Assembly: GCF_023184515.1 (NCBI RefSeq) | Contig: NZ_JAAHBP010000001.1 | Coordinates: forward strand, 124,001 to 188,000 | Direction: 5' to 3' | From: Streptomyces sp. D2-8 | GTDB lineage: Bacteria; Actinomycetota; Actinomycetes; Streptomycetales; Streptomycetaceae | DNA: 64,000 nucleotides | Program-made: the position numbers and the translations under genes | Shown here: positions 1 through 8,762 of the stretch, piece after piece | How positions within the stretch are numbered: the stretch's first letter is position 1 | Layout of the letters: every line of letters starts with the position of its first letter | Notes under the pieces: generated by a model | Database searches by the model: none | Told to the model about the DNA's origin: nothing | What the model saw: the letters and a program-made list of their open reading frames with translations, nothing else

Positions 1-1203
1 CAGGGCGTGGCCGAGCAGCCCGAGCGCGTACACGCGCATGACGGCGGCGGTCGCCGTGGCGTCCTGCGCGGTGAACGCGCCTCGCTGGAACAGGACCTGG
101 ACGAGCTGCGGGGCGCAGGCGACGACGGCCGCGGTGCCGAGCAGCACGAAGGACGACACCGCCCGGAGGTCGCGCTCGACGCGGTCGCGGGCCCGCTCGG
201 TGTTGCCCTGGGCCAGCGCCTGCGACACGACCGGGAAGGTGACCGTGCACAGCATCAGGGCGAGCACCATCGGCATCTGGGCCACCTTCTGGGCGTAGTT
301 CAGATGCGAGATGGCCCCGGCGGGAAGCGAGGAGGCCAGGAAACGCTCGATGAGGACCTGGGACTGGCGGCACAGGGCGAAGAGCAGGACCGTGACGATG
401 AGAGCGAGATTCACGGAGTGCCGTGATGCTGCCCTGGCTGCCGCGGTTGTCTCCGCGGCGGTCGGCACGCGGTGCAAGCGCCGTAGCAGCGACGGAAGTT
501 GGGTGACCACCATGAGTGCGCCGCCCACCGAGACTCCGACAGCGGTCGCCCGTACGCCCCAACGGGCGCCGAGGACGAACATCGCCGTGATGATGGCGGC
601 GTTGTAGGCGACGTAGATGGCCGCGGGCGCGACGAACCGGCGGTGCGCGCGCAGGGCCGCGCTGCAATAGCCGGCGAGGCCGAAGGTCAGGACACAGGTG
701 CCGGTCAGCCGGGTGCAGTCCACGGCGAGCCCGGGGTCCGGGAGCCCTGGCGCCAGCACCTGGACCAGGTACGGCGCCCCCCATACGACCAGGGCCGACA
801 CCACGGAGAACGCCAGTGCCAGACGAGGCAGCGTGCCGCGGACCAGGGCACGCACCGGGTCGCCCGTGTCGTCCTGGCCGCGGCGGGCCAGGACCGCGCT
901 GAACGCCGGCACGAGTGCGAAGGCCAGCCCGTCCTCGATCAGCAGTGTCGCCGCGAACTCCGGCACGGTCCAGGCGACCAGGAAGGCGTCCGTCTCACGC
1001 CCCGCCCCGAAGAGGTGGGCCAGCACCTGGTCCCGGCCGAGGCCGAGCAGAGCACCTGCCAGGGAGAGAACGACGGTGACGAGGGCGGCTCTGGCGAGGA
1101 AACCCTCCGAGACGGGCCTGACGCCGCTGGTCTCCGGGCCTTGGGCGTCGGCGCGCGCCAGGGAGTCGGTGGTGTCCTCGGCCCGTGGCGGGGTGAGGGT
1201 CAT
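1..1203 (-). CDS. MurJ/MviN-family lipid-linked sugar flippase, C-terminus cut by window edge
   Basis: The 401 visible codons encode a polytopic membrane protein read leftwards off the window. After a polar N-terminus come the family landmarks: the first-helix loop LGLGRDQVLAHLFGAG followed by ETDAFLVAW, then YAQKVAQMPM and LFQRGAFTAQD further on. These match the MurJ/MviN group of the MOP superfamily, which moves undecaprenyl-linked lipids across the plasma membrane. The ATG overlaps the stop of the upstream ligase-like gene by 4 bp (ATGA), so the two are translationally coupled. Beside a sugar-phosphate transferase and a ligase/polymerase it most likely exports an exopolysaccharide repeat unit rather than serving as the housekeeping lipid II flippase. 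The C-terminal helices are not visible. Confidence 0.85.
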   Translation of the reverse strand, partial: MTLTPPRAEDTTDSLARADAQGPETSGVRPVSEGFLARAALVTVVLSLAGALLGLGRDQVLAHLFGAGRETDAFLVAWTVPEFAATLLIEDGLAFALVPAFSAVLARRGQDDTGDPVRALVRGTLPRLALAFSVVSALVVWGAPYLVQVLAPGLPDPGLAVDCTRLTGTCVLTFGLAGYCSAALRAHRRFVAPAAIYVAYNAAIITAMFVLGARWGVRATAVGVSVGGALMVVTQLPSLLRRLHRVPTAAETTAAARAASRHSVNLALIVTVLLFALCRQSQVLIERFLASSLPAGAISHLNYAQKVAQMPMVLALMLCTVTFPVVSQALAQGNTERARDRVERDLRAVSSFVLLGTAAVVACAPQLVQVLFQRGAFTAQDATATAAVMRVYALGLLGHAL

Positions 1204-2567
1204 CGTGCCGCAGCCTCCTCGGCGACGGTCCCGTCGGGACCGGCCAGCGCCCACCACGCCGACAGACCGAGGCAGACGGCGGTGAGCACGGTCGAGGGGC
1301 CGCCGATGTCGGCGTACGTGAAGTTGACCAGGTGCCAGACCAGCAGGCCAAAGGCGATGAGCCCGCAGTCGAGCCCGGGGTTCCTCGCTCGCCGGGCCTG
1401 CGCCAGCCTGCGCAGCCCCAGCACCAGCAGCGCCAGCCAGCTCCCCGCCAGGGTCAGAAGCCCGATCAGCCCCTGCTCGCCCAGCACCAGCAGGTACATG
1501 CTGTGGGGTGAGAGCAGCGGCTGCTTCCGGTACGCCGCGCCCGCGCCCTCCGTGTCACTTCCTGAGGACAGCGCCAGCGTGGCATGCCCGTCGCGGTGCT
1601 CGGGGAAGCCCTTGAGGCCGACGCCCGTCAGTGGCCGCTCGCGCCACATGCCGGCGGCTGCCGCCCACAGGGCGTAGCGGTCGGAGACCGAGTGGTCGGG
1701 AGCGTCCGCGACCTGCCCGATGCTGCCGAGCCTCTCGTGAAGCAGCGCGGAGCCGACACCGAACCCGCCGACGAGAATCACGGCGACGGCGGCCACGACC
1801 ACGCCCACCCTGACCGCGCGTCGCAGGCCCGCCAGGACCAGTTGCACCGTACATGCGAGGGCCGTCGCGATCCATGCGCCCCGGCTGAAGGACACCGCCA
1901 GCGGCACCACCAGCAGCAGTGCGCACACCAGGGCCCACCCCCGCTCCCAGGCTCTCGGCTCCGCTCGGGCAGGGAGGTGCCCCCTGCGTACCGGTGCGGA
2001 GCCCAGCGCCAGCCCCACCGCGCACACCAGCCCGAAGGCGACCACGGTCGCCATCCCCATGATGTCGCCGGGGCCGAAGGTGCCGACGGCACGGATCTCC
2101 CGGCCCATGTACGAGGCGCCGGTCCCGGTCACGTACTGGTGCACCCCGATGGCTCCCTGCCACACCGCGAGCCCCACCACCGACCAGGCCAGCAGCCGGA
2201 CGTCGCGCCGGTCGCGGACGAGCAGCACGACGGCCGCCGGTACGACGACGAAGATCTGCAGATATCGCGCAAAGCCCGTGACCGCCGTGCCCGGCACTTC
2301 GGCTCCCGCCGCCGCGACCGCGAGCCCCACCACGGGCAGGCCCAGGACCACGGCGGCGGTGGGCGACAGGGGGCGTCGCCGGAGGTACAGAAGACGCACG
2401 GCGCAGCACAGTACGACGGCACCGGACGCGGCGTCGGCGAGGGTCGCGCCGCCCTGCCCGCCCTGCCCGCCCTGCGCGACGGGCAGCGCCAGCAGGGCGA
2501 TCACCGCGACCACCGGCAGGACGGGTGTCAGCACGCGCGCGGCGGGCAGGGCGTAGGCGTGGCTCAC
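1200..2567 (-). CDS. O-antigen ligase/Wzy-type polysaccharide polymerase, membrane protein
   Basis: A 455-residue protein with about ten to twelve hydrophobic helices and a long extracytoplasmic loop in its C-terminal half, the architecture of the O-antigen ligase/polymerase (Wzy_C) family. The loop contains the family-like stretch TGVGLKGFPEHRDGH and, further on, LLSPHSMYLLVLGEQGLIG, similar to the H-N/S-x-x-L region of these enzymes. Such proteins join or transfer lipid-linked glycan repeats outside the membrane. The GTG start lies 6 bp after the stop of the glycosylphosphotransferase gene, and the stop overlaps the flippase start, so this is one operon. The substrate cannot be told from sequence. 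Confidence 0.8.
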   Translation of the reverse strand: MSHAYALPAARVLTPVLPVVAVIALLALPVAQGGQGGQGGATLADAASGAVVLCCAVRLLYLRRRPLSPTAAVVLGLPVVGLAVAAAGAEVPGTAVTGFARYLQIFVVVPAAVVLLVRDRRDVRLLAWSVVGLAVWQGAIGVHQYVTGTGASYMGREIRAVGTFGPGDIMGMATVVAFGLVCAVGLALGSAPVRRGHLPARAEPRAWERGWALVCALLLVVPLAVSFSRGAWIATALACTVQLVLAGLRRAVRVGVVVAAVAVILVGGFGVGSALLHERLGSIGQVADAPDHSVSDRYALWAAAAGMWRERPLTGVGLKGFPEHRDGHATLALSSGSDTEGAGAAYRKQPLLSPHSMYLLVLGEQGLIGLLTLAGSWLALLVLGLRRLAQARRARNPGLDCGLIAFGLLVWHLVNFTYADIGGPSTVLTAVCLGLSAWWALAGPDGTVAEEAAAR

Positions 2568-2573
2568 CGGTGT

Positions 2574-4046
2574 TCAGCTCCCTGTTGGACGGACCAGCGC
2601 GGCGACGGTGCGCAGCAGGATGCACACGTCCTGCCACAGCGACCAGTTGTCGATGTACGCGTTGTCGAACCGGGCGCGGTCCTCGATGGAGGTGTCTCCG
2701 CGCAGCCCATGGATCTGGGCGAGTCCGGTGAGGCCGGTCCGCATGCGGTGGCGAGCGGCGTAACCGGGGTAGGTATGGCTGAACACGGCGACGAAGTAGG
2801 GCCGTTCGGGGCGGGGGCCGACCAGGGTCATGTCGCCCCGGAAGACGTTCCACAGCTGGGGCAGCTCGTCGAGCGAGGTGCGGCGCAGGAAGCTGCAGAA
2901 GCGGCTCATGTTCCGATCGCCCGCCACGCTCCAGCGGGTCGCCGCCTCGTGCGGGTCGGCCGGGCGATGGGTGCGGAACTTCAGCAGCGTGAAGGGGCGG
3001 CCGCCCCTGCCGACACGCTCCTGACGGAAGAGGACCCGGGGCCCGTCGCTGACCCGCAGCACGACCGCGCAGACCATCAGCACCGGGCCGGCGAGGACGA
3101 GCAGGATCCCGGAGACAAGGACGTCGAGGCCTCTCTTGGCGGGACTGTCGGGGCGTCGGTCGACCTCCAAGCGACAGCAGGAGAAGCCCGCGATCCGCTC
3201 CCGCCGGGACCGGCGGCGGGGAGGGTCTCCGGCCTCGTCGTACGCCGTGTCCCCGGCCCGGCCGGGTGCCGGCAGGTGCATGTCGACCTCCCAGAGATCG
3301 CAGCCCGCATCGGCCAACTTCCGCAGCAGCGCGGTGCGTTCGCCTGCAGGGCCCACGATGAGAACGGCCCGCACGCTGTTCTGGACAACGGCCCGCAGCG
3401 CCTCCTCATCCGTGCTGAGCACCGGCAGCCCCCCGCCGTCGGCCCCGCCGTCGGACAGGACACCGACCGGCCTGAGGCCGGAGGCGGGGTGGCGCAGGAA
3501 GGCGGCGGCCACGCGCGGGGCGGTGGCGGCCGGGCCGACGACGAGGGCCGCAGCGGGATGGCGGGCGAGCGCCCGGCGCCGGTGCCAGTGCACCGCGCCG
3601 CGGCCCGCCCAACTCGCCGCCGACTGCAGGACGCTGCCGGTCAGCAGCGTACGGACGGACAGGGCGTGTGTGGGGGAGAGCGCCGCGACCGCGGCCGCGA
3701 GTGCGCACCAACTCATCGCGACCCGTGCGCAGACGGCGGGGAGTTCGTCGAGGACGGCGGGTACGGCGGCGGGGCGGTACAAAGCCGCCCGGGCGTTCAG
3801 CAGGAGGACGGCGAGCAGCAGGGGCGCGGCCACCAGGTAATGCGGGAGCGCGGGAGCGGTGGTGAGCGCTGCGGCCGCGTCAGCGGCGAGCAGAGGCAGC
3901 GCGGTGGTGCGCCGCCTTGCGGTGCGCCGCTCGGCGGGAAGCCGCAGGTCGCCGACGGTGCCGCGCGGGTGGATGACCGAGACGGGAGGGAATCCCCGCT
4001 CCGGGGGCGGACCACCGGGGGGAGGGACGGTACGTTCGGCGGTCAC
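2574..4046 (-). CDS. polyprenyl-phosphate sugar-1-phosphate transferase (exopolysaccharide initiating enzyme)
   Basis: About 490 residues in the WcaJ/CpsE arrangement: an N-terminal block of hydrophobic helices, a Rossmann-like middle part (ALVVGPAATAPRVAAA), then the bacterial sugar transferase domain. The catalytic domain shows the membrane re-entry helix starting KRGLDVLVSGILLVL, the LLKFRT motif, then RFCSFLRRTSLDELPQLWNV and MTLVGPRPERP, all diagnostic of polyisoprenyl-phosphate hexose-1-phosphate transferases. It should load the first sugar-1-phosphate on undecaprenyl phosphate. The start given is the GTG whose GTGA overlaps the stop of the upstream glycosyltransferase; an ATG at 4067 would add seven residues and has no better ribosome site. 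Confidence 0.9.
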   Translation of the reverse strand: MTAERTVPPPGGPPPERGFPPVSVIHPRGTVGDLRLPAERRTARRRTTALPLLAADAAAALTTAPALPHYLVAAPLLLAVLLLNARAALYRPAAVPAVLDELPAVCARVAMSWCALAAAVAALSPTHALSVRTLLTGSVLQSAASWAGRGAVHWHRRRALARHPAAALVVGPAATAPRVAAAFLRHPASGLRPVGVLSDGGADGGGLPVLSTDEEALRAVVQNSVRAVLIVGPAGERTALLRKLADAGCDLWEVDMHLPAPGRAGDTAYDEAGDPPRRRSRRERIAGFSCCRLEVDRRPDSPAKRGLDVLVSGILLVLAGPVLMVCAVVLRVSDGPRVLFRQERVGRGGRPFTLLKFRTHRPADPHEAATRWSVAGDRNMSRFCSFLRRTSLDELPQLWNVFRGDMTLVGPRPERPYFVAVFSHTYPGYAARHRMRTGLTGLAQIHGLRGDTSIEDRARFDNAYIDNWSLWQDVCILLRTVAALVRPTGS

Positions 4047-5257
4047 GAGCGGATCGGCTCCCTGCACTCGGTGGGTTCCGCGCGGTGGGCCGCCGTGCGC
4101 CGGACGCCGAGTAGTTCGCGGTAGAGATCCGCGATCGCCTCGGACGAGCGCCGCACGTCGTGCGCGGCCAGTACATGGCGGCGCCCCTGGGCTCCGAGCG
4201 ACGCGCGCAGTTGCGGGTCGAGCAGCGCCCTGGTGAGCGCGTCGGCCAACGGTCCCGGCCGGCCCGGGGGCACCAAACAGTGCGTTGTGTGACCGGGCGG
4301 CAGGCTCTCGCGTGCTCCGGCCACGTCCGTGACCACCGTGGGACGCTCACACGCCATCGCCTCCAGAGGGGCGAGCGCCATGCCTTCCCAACGGGACGGC
4401 AGCACCACGAGGTCGGCGGCCTGGTACCAGGGGACGGCATCGGTGACGGCCCCGGTGAACAGCACACTCTCGGGCGCGCGGTACCGCAGCGGCCGCTCCT
4501 GCGGCCCGTCCCCGACGAGCGCCAGCCGGGCTCCGGGCACCCGTCGCAGCACCGAGGGCCACGCATCGAGCAGCACGTCCTGCCCTTTCTGCCGACACAG
4601 CCGCCCCACACAGACCACCAGCAAAGCGGCCGGATCCAGTCCGGCGAGCGGTGCGAGGGCCGGGCGTACGGTGGCGACGGCGGCGGGGTGGAAACGCACC
4701 GGATCGATGCCGTTGGGGATCACCCGCCAGTGGGCGCGCACCCCGGCGCGTTGGCCTCGCGCGCGTTCGGCCTTACTGACGCACACCACGCGGGCGGTCC
4801 AGCGCGCCGCCCAACGTTCCCACGCCGTGGCGGCTGCCGCGGTGCCGCCGCCGACTGCCTCGAACGACCAGGCGTGCGGCTGGAACACCGTCGGGATCCG
4901 CCCCCGCACCGCCATCCGGGCCGCGAGTCCGGCCTTGGCGCTGTGCGCGTGCAGCACATCGGGCCGAACCTCTTCGACGACGCGGGCGAGCCGGAGCACC
5001 TCACCGACAAGCGATGGTCCCGGCGCCTGCACGGCGGGCCAGTGCCGTACGTCCGCGCCCAGTTCCCGCAGCACCCGTCGCAGACTGCTGTCGGGGCACG
5101 CGACCGAGACGTCGAAACCGGCCGCCCGCTGGGCGCGCACCAGTTCGGTGACCACTCCGGCGACGCCGCCGCCCACCGGCTGGGTGACGTGGAGGACGCG
5201 GGGTGAGGTTTCCAGCCGCATCGCGTCGCGTGACGATCCGGAAGGCCAGCCGGTCAT
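4043..5257 (-). CDS. GT4-family glycosyltransferase
   Basis: A 404-residue GT-B fold enzyme. The N-terminal domain starts RVLHVTQPVGGGVAGVV, a glycine-rich acceptor-side loop, and contains DVLHAHSAKAGLAARM. The C-terminal domain has VCVGRLCRQKGQD and the nucleotide-sugar binding segment LPSRWEGMALAPLEAMACE, which carries the family EX7E motif. It probably adds a sugar from an NDP donor to the polyprenyl-linked acceptor made by the next gene. Possible starts are ATG at 5257, which overlaps the stop of a 34-codon upstream frame as TGATG, a GTG one codon earlier, and a closer ATG at 5221 just before the fold begins. Confidence 0.88.
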   Translation of the reverse strand: MTGWPSGSSRDAMRLETSPRVLHVTQPVGGGVAGVVTELVRAQRAAGFDVSVACPDSSLRRVLRELGADVRHWPAVQAPGPSLVGEVLRLARVVEEVRPDVLHAHSAKAGLAARMAVRGRIPTVFQPHAWSFEAVGGGTAAAATAWERWAARWTARVVCVSKAERARGQRAGVRAHWRVIPNGIDPVRFHPAAVATVRPALAPLAGLDPAALLVVCVGRLCRQKGQDVLLDAWPSVLRRVPGARLALVGDGPQERPLRYRAPESVLFTGAVTDAVPWYQAADLVVLPSRWEGMALAPLEAMACERPTVVTDVAGARESLPPGHTTHCLVPPGRPGPLADALTRALLDPQLRASLGAQGRRHVLAAHDVRRSSEAIADLYRELLGVRRTAAHRAEPTECREPIRS

Positions 5258-5361
5258 CACCGTGCGGGACAGTCTTGAAGACGGCCGTCCTGCTGTGAGG
5301 GGCCGTCAGGCAGGCGAATCCCGCTGTGTGCCGCGGTGTAGAGGTCTTGGGAGTGACGCAT
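5257..5361 (-). CDS. possible 34-aa upstream ORF coupled to the glycosyltransferase
   Basis: A short ATG frame preceded by GAAGGAG, 11 nt upstream. Its TGA overlaps the ATG of the glycosyltransferase in a TGATG junction. The peptide begins MRHSQDLYTAAHSGIR; it is polar and has no signal sequence or known domain. The geometry suits a translated leader that sets expression of the exopolysaccharide operon. The long spacing of the ribosome site and lack of homology make this uncertain; it may be untranslated leader. Confidence 0.3.
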   Translation of the reverse strand: MRHSQDLYTAAHSGIRLPDGPSQQDGRLQDCPAR

Positions 5362-5678
5362 GACCGGCGTTGCTCCTTCACGGGGAACTTCAGGTTGTCG
5401 GTTGGTTCGACGCGTCACTCTAGACCGATATTCGGGACATATAGGGCAAGACATGCGAGTTCGCACGTTCTGACCCTGCGTCAGGTGTGCAGGCCACCCC
5501 CGGCGGGGCTCCGGTGAAAGGAACTTCCATGCTCGCCGAGACCAGACATGGCCTTCATTCGGGTGACCTTCCGTGTGAGCCGCCGAAAGTTCTGCGTGCG
5601 GGGTTTCCGCTCGGTCCGGGCCTCGTTGAAGGGGATGGAGTAACTCGTGACTTTAGAGTTGCCGCAGAAAGGAACATG
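5362..5678. other. intergenic region between the exopolysaccharide operon and the small secreted protein
   Basis: About 315 bp that should hold divergent promoters. The most AT-rich part, 5420-5445, contains the short inverted repeat CCGATATTCGG at 5425-5435. No consensus -35/-10 pair can be assigned. A frame in register with the secreted protein runs from 5529 with its own GAAAGGAA site, but the signal peptide places the real start at 5679. Confidence 0.4.
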
Positions 5679-5960
5679 ATGAAGCGCCTGAAGGCTGCCG
5701 CCCTCGTTGTCGGGTCCCTGGTCATGACCGGCGCCGCCACCCCCGCTGTCGCTCTCGAGGTGTCGAAGGTCCAGGCCGCCGACCTCGCCGAAGAGGCGGA
5801 CAAGGTCACGAAGCATGTCGACCAGCGGTCGGCGGGCCACCAGCCGGAGGCGCTCGACACGGAGATCAGGGAATTCCTGCCCGGCACCGCCAAGGAGACG
5901 AAGAAGGCCGTCGACCGCGAGAGCGCTCGACTGGCTCCCGGACTGCAGGCGCAGGGCTGA
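5679..5960 (+). CDS. small secreted protein of unknown function
   Basis: A 93-residue protein with a clear Sec signal peptide, MKRLKAAALVVGSLVMTGAA then TPAVAL, leaving about 67 charged, mainly helical residues with no cysteines and no domain I recognise. The start is the second of two ATGs (5676 and 5679) behind an AAAGGAA ribosome site; the second has the better spacing. The open frame extends upstream to 5487, but that part is not signal-like. It faces away from the exopolysaccharide operon and precedes the tyrosinase genes. Confidence 0.65.
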   Translation: MKRLKAAALVVGSLVMTGAATPAVALEVSKVQAADLAEEADKVTKHVDQRSAGHQPEALDTEIREFLPGTAKETKKAVDRESARLAPGLQAQG

Positions 5961-6052
5961 GCAGTATCCCGCGGGCCCATTCCCCACGCAGGGGATCGGC
6001 TCGTCGAGTGTGTGTCACGCGACCGTCTGTCAGGGCGAGGAGGAAGCAGGCA

Positions 6053-6628
6053 TTGCGAACCGGTAAACCACTGCACCCACAACCAGAGCGCCCCGCGGCG
6101 CCCACGCTCGCGGCTACTGACTCCGCACGCACTGCGGTGAAGTCGCCCGCCGCGCACCGCGCCAGGGCCACGGTGCGGCGCCGGGCGCTGTGGGGGCTGT
6201 TCGCATCGGCGTTCACGGTGGCTCTCGCCCCGGTTCTGGTGGCGTCGGGGACGACCCCGAAGGCGCCGGGACCGGAGGGGAAGGCGCCGGGACCGACAGG
6301 AGACGCGGAACGGTTCGACGAGACGTATCGCGGGCGCCGCATCGCAGGTGTCAGGTCCGACGCCGGGCGACCCGGGGAGGACGGCCCGAGCGCATGGCAC
6401 GTCACCGTGGACGGGCGGCCGCTGCATCTGATGCGCCGTGCGGACGGCAGCTGGATGAGCATGGTCGACCACTACCAGTCCTACGCGACCCCGCTCGCCG
6501 CCGCGCGCGCCGCCGTCGACGAACTCGGTCCCGGCGCACGGCTCGGCACACCGGGTGAGCGGGACAGCCGCACGGAGAACGGGACCAAGGGCCCCGAGGG
6601 GGAGCATGGCCATGGTGTACACGCGTAA
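6053..6628 (+). CDS. melC1: tyrosinase co-factor protein MelC1 (copper chaperone)
   Basis: MelC1 is the caddie protein that binds apo-tyrosinase, delivers copper and helps its export. The family region is clear from about residue 85: RFDETYRGRRIAGV, then WHVTVDGRPLHLMRRADGSW and HYQSYATP, with the His and Tyr residues used in copper transfer. Before it lies a twin-arginine-like signal, RRRALWGLFASAFTVALAPV. The TTG at 6053 is chosen because GAGGAGGAA sits 7 nt upstream; this gives 191 residues and a polar extension of about 40 residues before the signal. A GTG at 6173 would give 151 residues, closer to the usual 146, but lacks a good ribosome site. The end overlaps melC2 by 23 bp. Confidence 0.85.
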   Translation: MRTGKPLHPQPERPAAPTLAATDSARTAVKSPAAHRARATVRRRALWGLFASAFTVALAPVLVASGTTPKAPGPEGKAPGPTGDAERFDETYRGRRIAGVRSDAGRPGEDGPSAWHVTVDGRPLHLMRRADGSWMSMVDHYQSYATPLAAARAAVDELGPGARLGTPGERDSRTENGTKGPEGEHGHGVHA

Positions 6629-7478
6629 GGACGTCAGCACGCTCACCCGGTCCGAACGACGCCGGCTCGTCAACGCGCTGCTGGAGCTCAAACGACGCGG
6701 CGAGTACGATTCGTTCGTACGTACGCACATCGAGTACTACACCCCCGACGGTGAGGACGGCCTGCGTGCCGCCCACATGGCGCCCTCCTTCCTGCCCTGG
6801 CACCGCAGGTTCCTGTTGGACCTGGAGAACGCGTTGCGTCGCGTGGACGAGTCCGTGACCGTGCCGTACTGGGACTGGACACGCAACCGCACGCCGACGG
6901 CCGTACCGTGGACCGATGACCTGCTGGGCGGCACTGGGCGGCGTTCCGACCGGCGGGTGATGTCCGGCCCCTTCGCCCATCGCCAGGGCATGTGGACGAT
7001 CAAGGTGGGGATCACCGACACGGAGTTCCTCACGCGGGACCTGGGCCGTCCCCGGGACCCGATCGCGCTGCCCACGGCCCAGGATCTGGAGGGGGTCCTC
7101 AACGATCCCGTCTACGACACGGCACCCTGGAACTCCGGATCGGGCAAAGGGTTCCGCAACAAGCTGGAAGGGTGGGGGCCCGGGCGGGGCGCCGCTTCGT
7201 GGCGGACCCACAACCGGGTCCACCGTTGGGTCGGCGGCCACATGGTGGGCGGCGCATCTGTCAACGACCCCGTCTTCTGGTTCCACCACGCCTTCGTGGA
7301 CCTTCTCTGGTCCCGCTGGCAGCGGCGGCACCCGGGCGCCCGCTACCTTCCCGCGAAGCCGCTCGCCCGGGGGGACGCGCAACACGGCCGGGTCCTCGCG
7401 CGGCACCAGAGGATGCCGCCGTGGAACGTCACACCGGACCAGTTGGAGGACCACAGTCAGATCTACCGGTACGCGTAG
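6606..7478 (+). CDS. melC2: tyrosinase MelC2 (melanin synthesis)
   Basis: A 290-residue type 3 copper monophenol oxidase converting tyrosine to dopaquinone for melanin. All six copper ligands are present: copper A in VRTHIEYY, RAAHMAPSF and LPWHRRFLLDLE; copper B in THNRVHRWVGGH and WFHHAFVDLLW. The PYWDWTRNRTP motif is also intact. No signal peptide is visible, as expected because MelC1 carries it for the complex. Start is ATG 6606 behind GAGGGGGA; a second ATG two codons on is possible. It overlaps the end of melC1, so the pair is co-translated. Length is slightly above the 273 residues usual for the family. Confidence 0.95.
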   Translation: MAMVYTRKDVSTLTRSERRRLVNALLELKRRGEYDSFVRTHIEYYTPDGEDGLRAAHMAPSFLPWHRRFLLDLENALRRVDESVTVPYWDWTRNRTPTAVPWTDDLLGGTGRRSDRRVMSGPFAHRQGMWTIKVGITDTEFLTRDLGRPRDPIALPTAQDLEGVLNDPVYDTAPWNSGSGKGFRNKLEGWGPGRGAASWRTHNRVHRWVGGHMVGGASVNDPVFWFHHAFVDLLWSRWQRRHPGARYLPAKPLARGDAQHGRVLARHQRMPPWNVTPDQLEDHSQIYRYA

Positions 7479-7618
7479 TCCGTACGAGCCGGGTGCGTAC
7501 GCGCGGCACGCGAACGGGCACGGCGAGGCCTGAGGGTGTATCGCGGGACGTGCCGGTCGCAGCCGCCGACGTCCCGAGCGCCGTGACCGCCTGGCGGGGC
7601 GTCACCGGTCGGCACGCC

Positions 7619-8584
7619 TCAGCGGGGGGCCAGGAGACGTATGGGCGAACCGGCCAGAAAAGCCTGGATGTCCTCGACCGCCTGGCCGTAGTACGTCACG
7701 TAGTTGGCCCGGGAGACGTAACCGAGGTGCGGGGTGGCGAGCAGGCGCGGGGCCGTGCGCATCGGGTGGTCGGCGGGCAGGGGCTCGATGTCGAAGACGT
7801 CGACGCCGGCACCGGCGATCCGGCCCTCGTACAGGGCGTCGAGGAGGGCGTCCTGATCGACGATCGCGGCGCGCGAGGTGTTGATCAGGTAGGCGGTCGG
7901 CTTGAGGAGGGCGAGTTCGGCGGGGCCGAGCAGACCGCGGGTGCGGTCGCCGAGCGCGAGGTGGACCGACACGAAGTCGCTGTTCCCGAGCAGCTCTTCC
8001 TTGGAGGAGGCGAGTCCCACACCGCCCTCGTCGGCGCGCTCACGGGTGAGGTTCTGGCTCCAGGCACTGACCCGCATACCGAATGCGAGACCGACCTGGG
8101 CGACGCGGCTGCCGATCTTCCCCAGGCCGAGGAGCCCGAGGTGGCGGCCGTGCAGGTCGGCGCCGACCGTGCCCTGCCAGGGGCCGCCGGAGCGCAGGGC
8201 GGTGTTCTCCTCGACGATGCCGCGGGCGAGGCCGAGCAGCAGTGCCCAGGTCAGTTCCACGGGCGGGGTTGAGGAACTGGCCGTGCCGCACACCGTGACG
8301 CCGTGCGCCTCGGCGGCCGCGTAGTCGATCACGGAGTTCCGCATGCCGGAGGCGACGATCAGTTTCAGCCGGGGCAGCCGGGCGATCAGCGACCCGGGGA
8401 ACGGCACGCGTTCGCGCAGGGTCACCACGATGTCGAACCCGGCCAGGGCCGCGGCCAGGTCGTCCTCACCTTCGATGTGGCGGTCGAAGGCCACGACCTC
8501 CACGTTGTCCGCGACCACCGACCAGTCGGCGACCTCGGTCGCCACCTGCTGAAAGTCGTCCAGTACAGCGCAGCGCAGCCGCAC
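7619..8584 (-). CDS. D-2-hydroxyacid dehydrogenase family protein
   Basis: A 321-residue NAD(P)-dependent dehydrogenase of the D-isomer-specific 2-hydroxyacid family (phosphoglycerate dehydrogenase/glyoxylate reductase type). The nucleotide-binding loop is LGLLGLGKIGSRVAQ. Catalytic residues follow the family pattern: Arg in NTSRAAIVDQDAL, Glu in DVFDIEPLPADHP, His in LATPHLGYVS. Start is GTG behind GAAAGGGG. It is flanked by a tyrosinase and a sensor kinase and faces neither, so the context does not reveal the substrate. Confidence 0.88.
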   Translation of the reverse strand: MRLRCAVLDDFQQVATEVADWSVVADNVEVVAFDRHIEGEDDLAAALAGFDIVVTLRERVPFPGSLIARLPRLKLIVASGMRNSVIDYAAAEAHGVTVCGTASSSTPPVELTWALLLGLARGIVEENTALRSGGPWQGTVGADLHGRHLGLLGLGKIGSRVAQVGLAFGMRVSAWSQNLTRERADEGGVGLASSKEELLGNSDFVSVHLALGDRTRGLLGPAELALLKPTAYLINTSRAAIVDQDALLDALYEGRIAGAGVDVFDIEPLPADHPMRTAPRLLATPHLGYVSRANYVTYYGQAVEDIQAFLAGSPIRLLAPR

Positions 8585-8762
8585 GTCGTGCCCCTTTCAC
8601 GGCCCGTGGTCCGGCCCACGGTTCGGTTCCAGGGGTCATGATCGCGCGTGGGCGGTGGCGCGGGAAGCCTGCCCCTGTCACCCGACCAATCGGTCGGCTG
8701 CGGCGTATCCTCGCGTGTGGGGGATTCGTGAAACGCTTCAAAACACTTCCACAAGGGGGGAC

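Noticed and set aside
5487..5675. N-terminal extension of the small secreted protein
   Set aside because: The Sec signal starts at MKRLKAAAL; upstream residues are not signal-like.
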